Positions 6,469 to 6,954 of a stretch of DNA of 6,954 bases are shown here, in pieces. A model generated the notes under the pieces. It made no database searches. It was not told the DNA's origin and saw only the letters and a program-made list of their open reading frames with translations. This DNA is from Campylobacteraceae bacterium (lineage in GTDB: Bacteria; Campylobacterota; Campylobacteria; Campylobacterales; Campylobacteraceae), in assembly GCA_031259875.1 (NCBI GenBank), contig JAIRKW010000033.1:1-6954 (forward strand). The letters are read 5' to 3'. The stretch's first letter is position 1, and each line of letters opens with the position of its first letter. Made by a program: the position numbers and the translations under genes.

Positions 6469-6954
6469 TTAAATAGCATATGGTATTTTATCTTTCATGC
6501 CTGCTTTTTCAAAACCTTTCAATCTCAACCGACAGCTATCGCACACACCGCATGCCTCTTGTTCATATTTGTAGCAGCTCCACGTAAGCTCCAAGGGCAC
6601 ACCTAATTCAATGGCATTTCTGACGATATCTTCTTTTGTCATATGTACTAGCGGCGTGTGTATCGCAATACTCGTCTCTTTTTTAGTCCCTTCATTCACA
6701 GCTACTTCAATTTTTTCAATAAATTTTTGAGTGCAATCTGGATATCCGCTGCTATCTTCTTCCATCACACCAAGATACAAAGCATGCGCGCCTTCTTTCT
6801 CAGCCAAAGATGCCGCTATGGAGATAAATATGCCGTTGCGATACGGCACATAAGTGTTTGGTACACCTTCGCTAAGTCCATCAACACAAATCGGCATATT
6901 CACATCAGTCAAACTTGATGCACCTATATCTTTAAGAAAATAGGTATCATATAC
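6469..6954 (-). CDS. queC: 7-cyano-7-deazaguanine synthase QueC (partial, N-terminus outside the window)
   Basis: The C-terminal 161 residues of QueC, which converts 7-carboxy-7-deazaguanine to preQ0 with ATP and ammonia, a step of queuosine tRNA modification. The frame stays open to the window edge (it reads VYDTYFLKDIGASSLTDVNM at the edge), so the true start and the N-terminal PP-loop ATP motif lie beyond it; roughly 65-75 residues are missing. Family marks are VPNTYVPYRNGIF, GVMEEDSSGYPDCTQKFI, and the C-terminal zinc site made of WSCYKYEQEACGVCDSC, with four cysteines in a C-x8-C-x2-C-x2-C pattern. The gene runs towards the metG operon and ends 41 bases from it. A TTG codon at 6912 is not the start, since conserved sequence continues upstream of it. 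Confidence 0.95.
   Translation of the reverse strand, partial: VYDTYFLKDIGASSLTDVNMPICVDGLSEGVPNTYVPYRNGIFISIAASLAEKEGAHALYLGVMEEDSSGYPDCTQKFIEKIEVAVNEGTKKETSIAIHTPLVHMTKEDIVRNAIELGVPLELTWSCYKYEQEACGVCDSCRLRLKGFEKAGMKDKIPYAI

Noticed and set aside
6910..6912. TTG as the start of queC
   Set aside because: The frame continues upstream to the window edge with QueC-like sequence (FLKDIGASS), so the gene is cut by the window rather than starting here.
6658..6918. Plus-strand 86-codon frame opposite queC
   Set aside because: Antisense to conserved QueC sequence; hydrophobic-aromatic composition typical of shadow frames.

Overview
This AT-rich window carries eight protein-coding genes and reads as the chromosome of a Campylobacterota (epsilonproteobacterial) species, most like the Sulfurimonas group. 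The grounds are the protein style (Lys/Ile/Phe-rich), the extended -10 promoter without an obvious -35 box, and the gene order. From memory, the order YggT protein - slt - oppositely oriented lipoprotein - fbp - small hypothetical - metG - hypothetical closely resembles a Campylobacter jejuni locus (around Cj0844c to Cj0837c), though I recall a mobB gene next to fbp there and none is present here. No mobile element, CRISPR array, rRNA or tRNA gene is visible; this looks like core chromosome.

Layout. Positions 2-1913 (+): a small YggT-family membrane protein whose end overlaps the start of an exported soluble lytic transglycosylase. Positions 1849-2319 (-): a hypothetical lipoprotein that converges on the transglycosylase gene and overlaps its 3' end; its best start appears to be a rare CTG. 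Positions 2320-2432: a divergent intergenic region with a near-perfect extended -10 promoter for the next operon. Positions 2433-6427 (+): a class I fructose-1,6-bisphosphatase, a small four-cysteine protein overlapping it, a 71-base gap containing a perfect hairpin, methionyl-tRNA synthetase, and a MurE/MurF-like protein that has lost its ATP-binding loop and overlaps metG by 4 bases. Positions 6469-6954 (-): the C-terminal two thirds of QueC, cut by the window edge.

Roles. The left pair and the lipoprotein belong to the cell envelope (peptidoglycan turnover, membrane). The right block is housekeeping: gluconeogenesis (fbp), aminoacylation (metG) and tRNA modification (queC, 7-cyano-7-deazaguanine synthesis for queuosine). 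Three genes have no firm function: the lipoprotein, the small cysteine protein and the degenerate Mur-ligase-like protein. I see no evidence of a wholly new system. The points most worth a second look are the P-loop-less Mur-like protein coupled to metG, the four-cysteine protein coupled to fbp, the FBPase that lacks the classical AMP site, and the CTG start.
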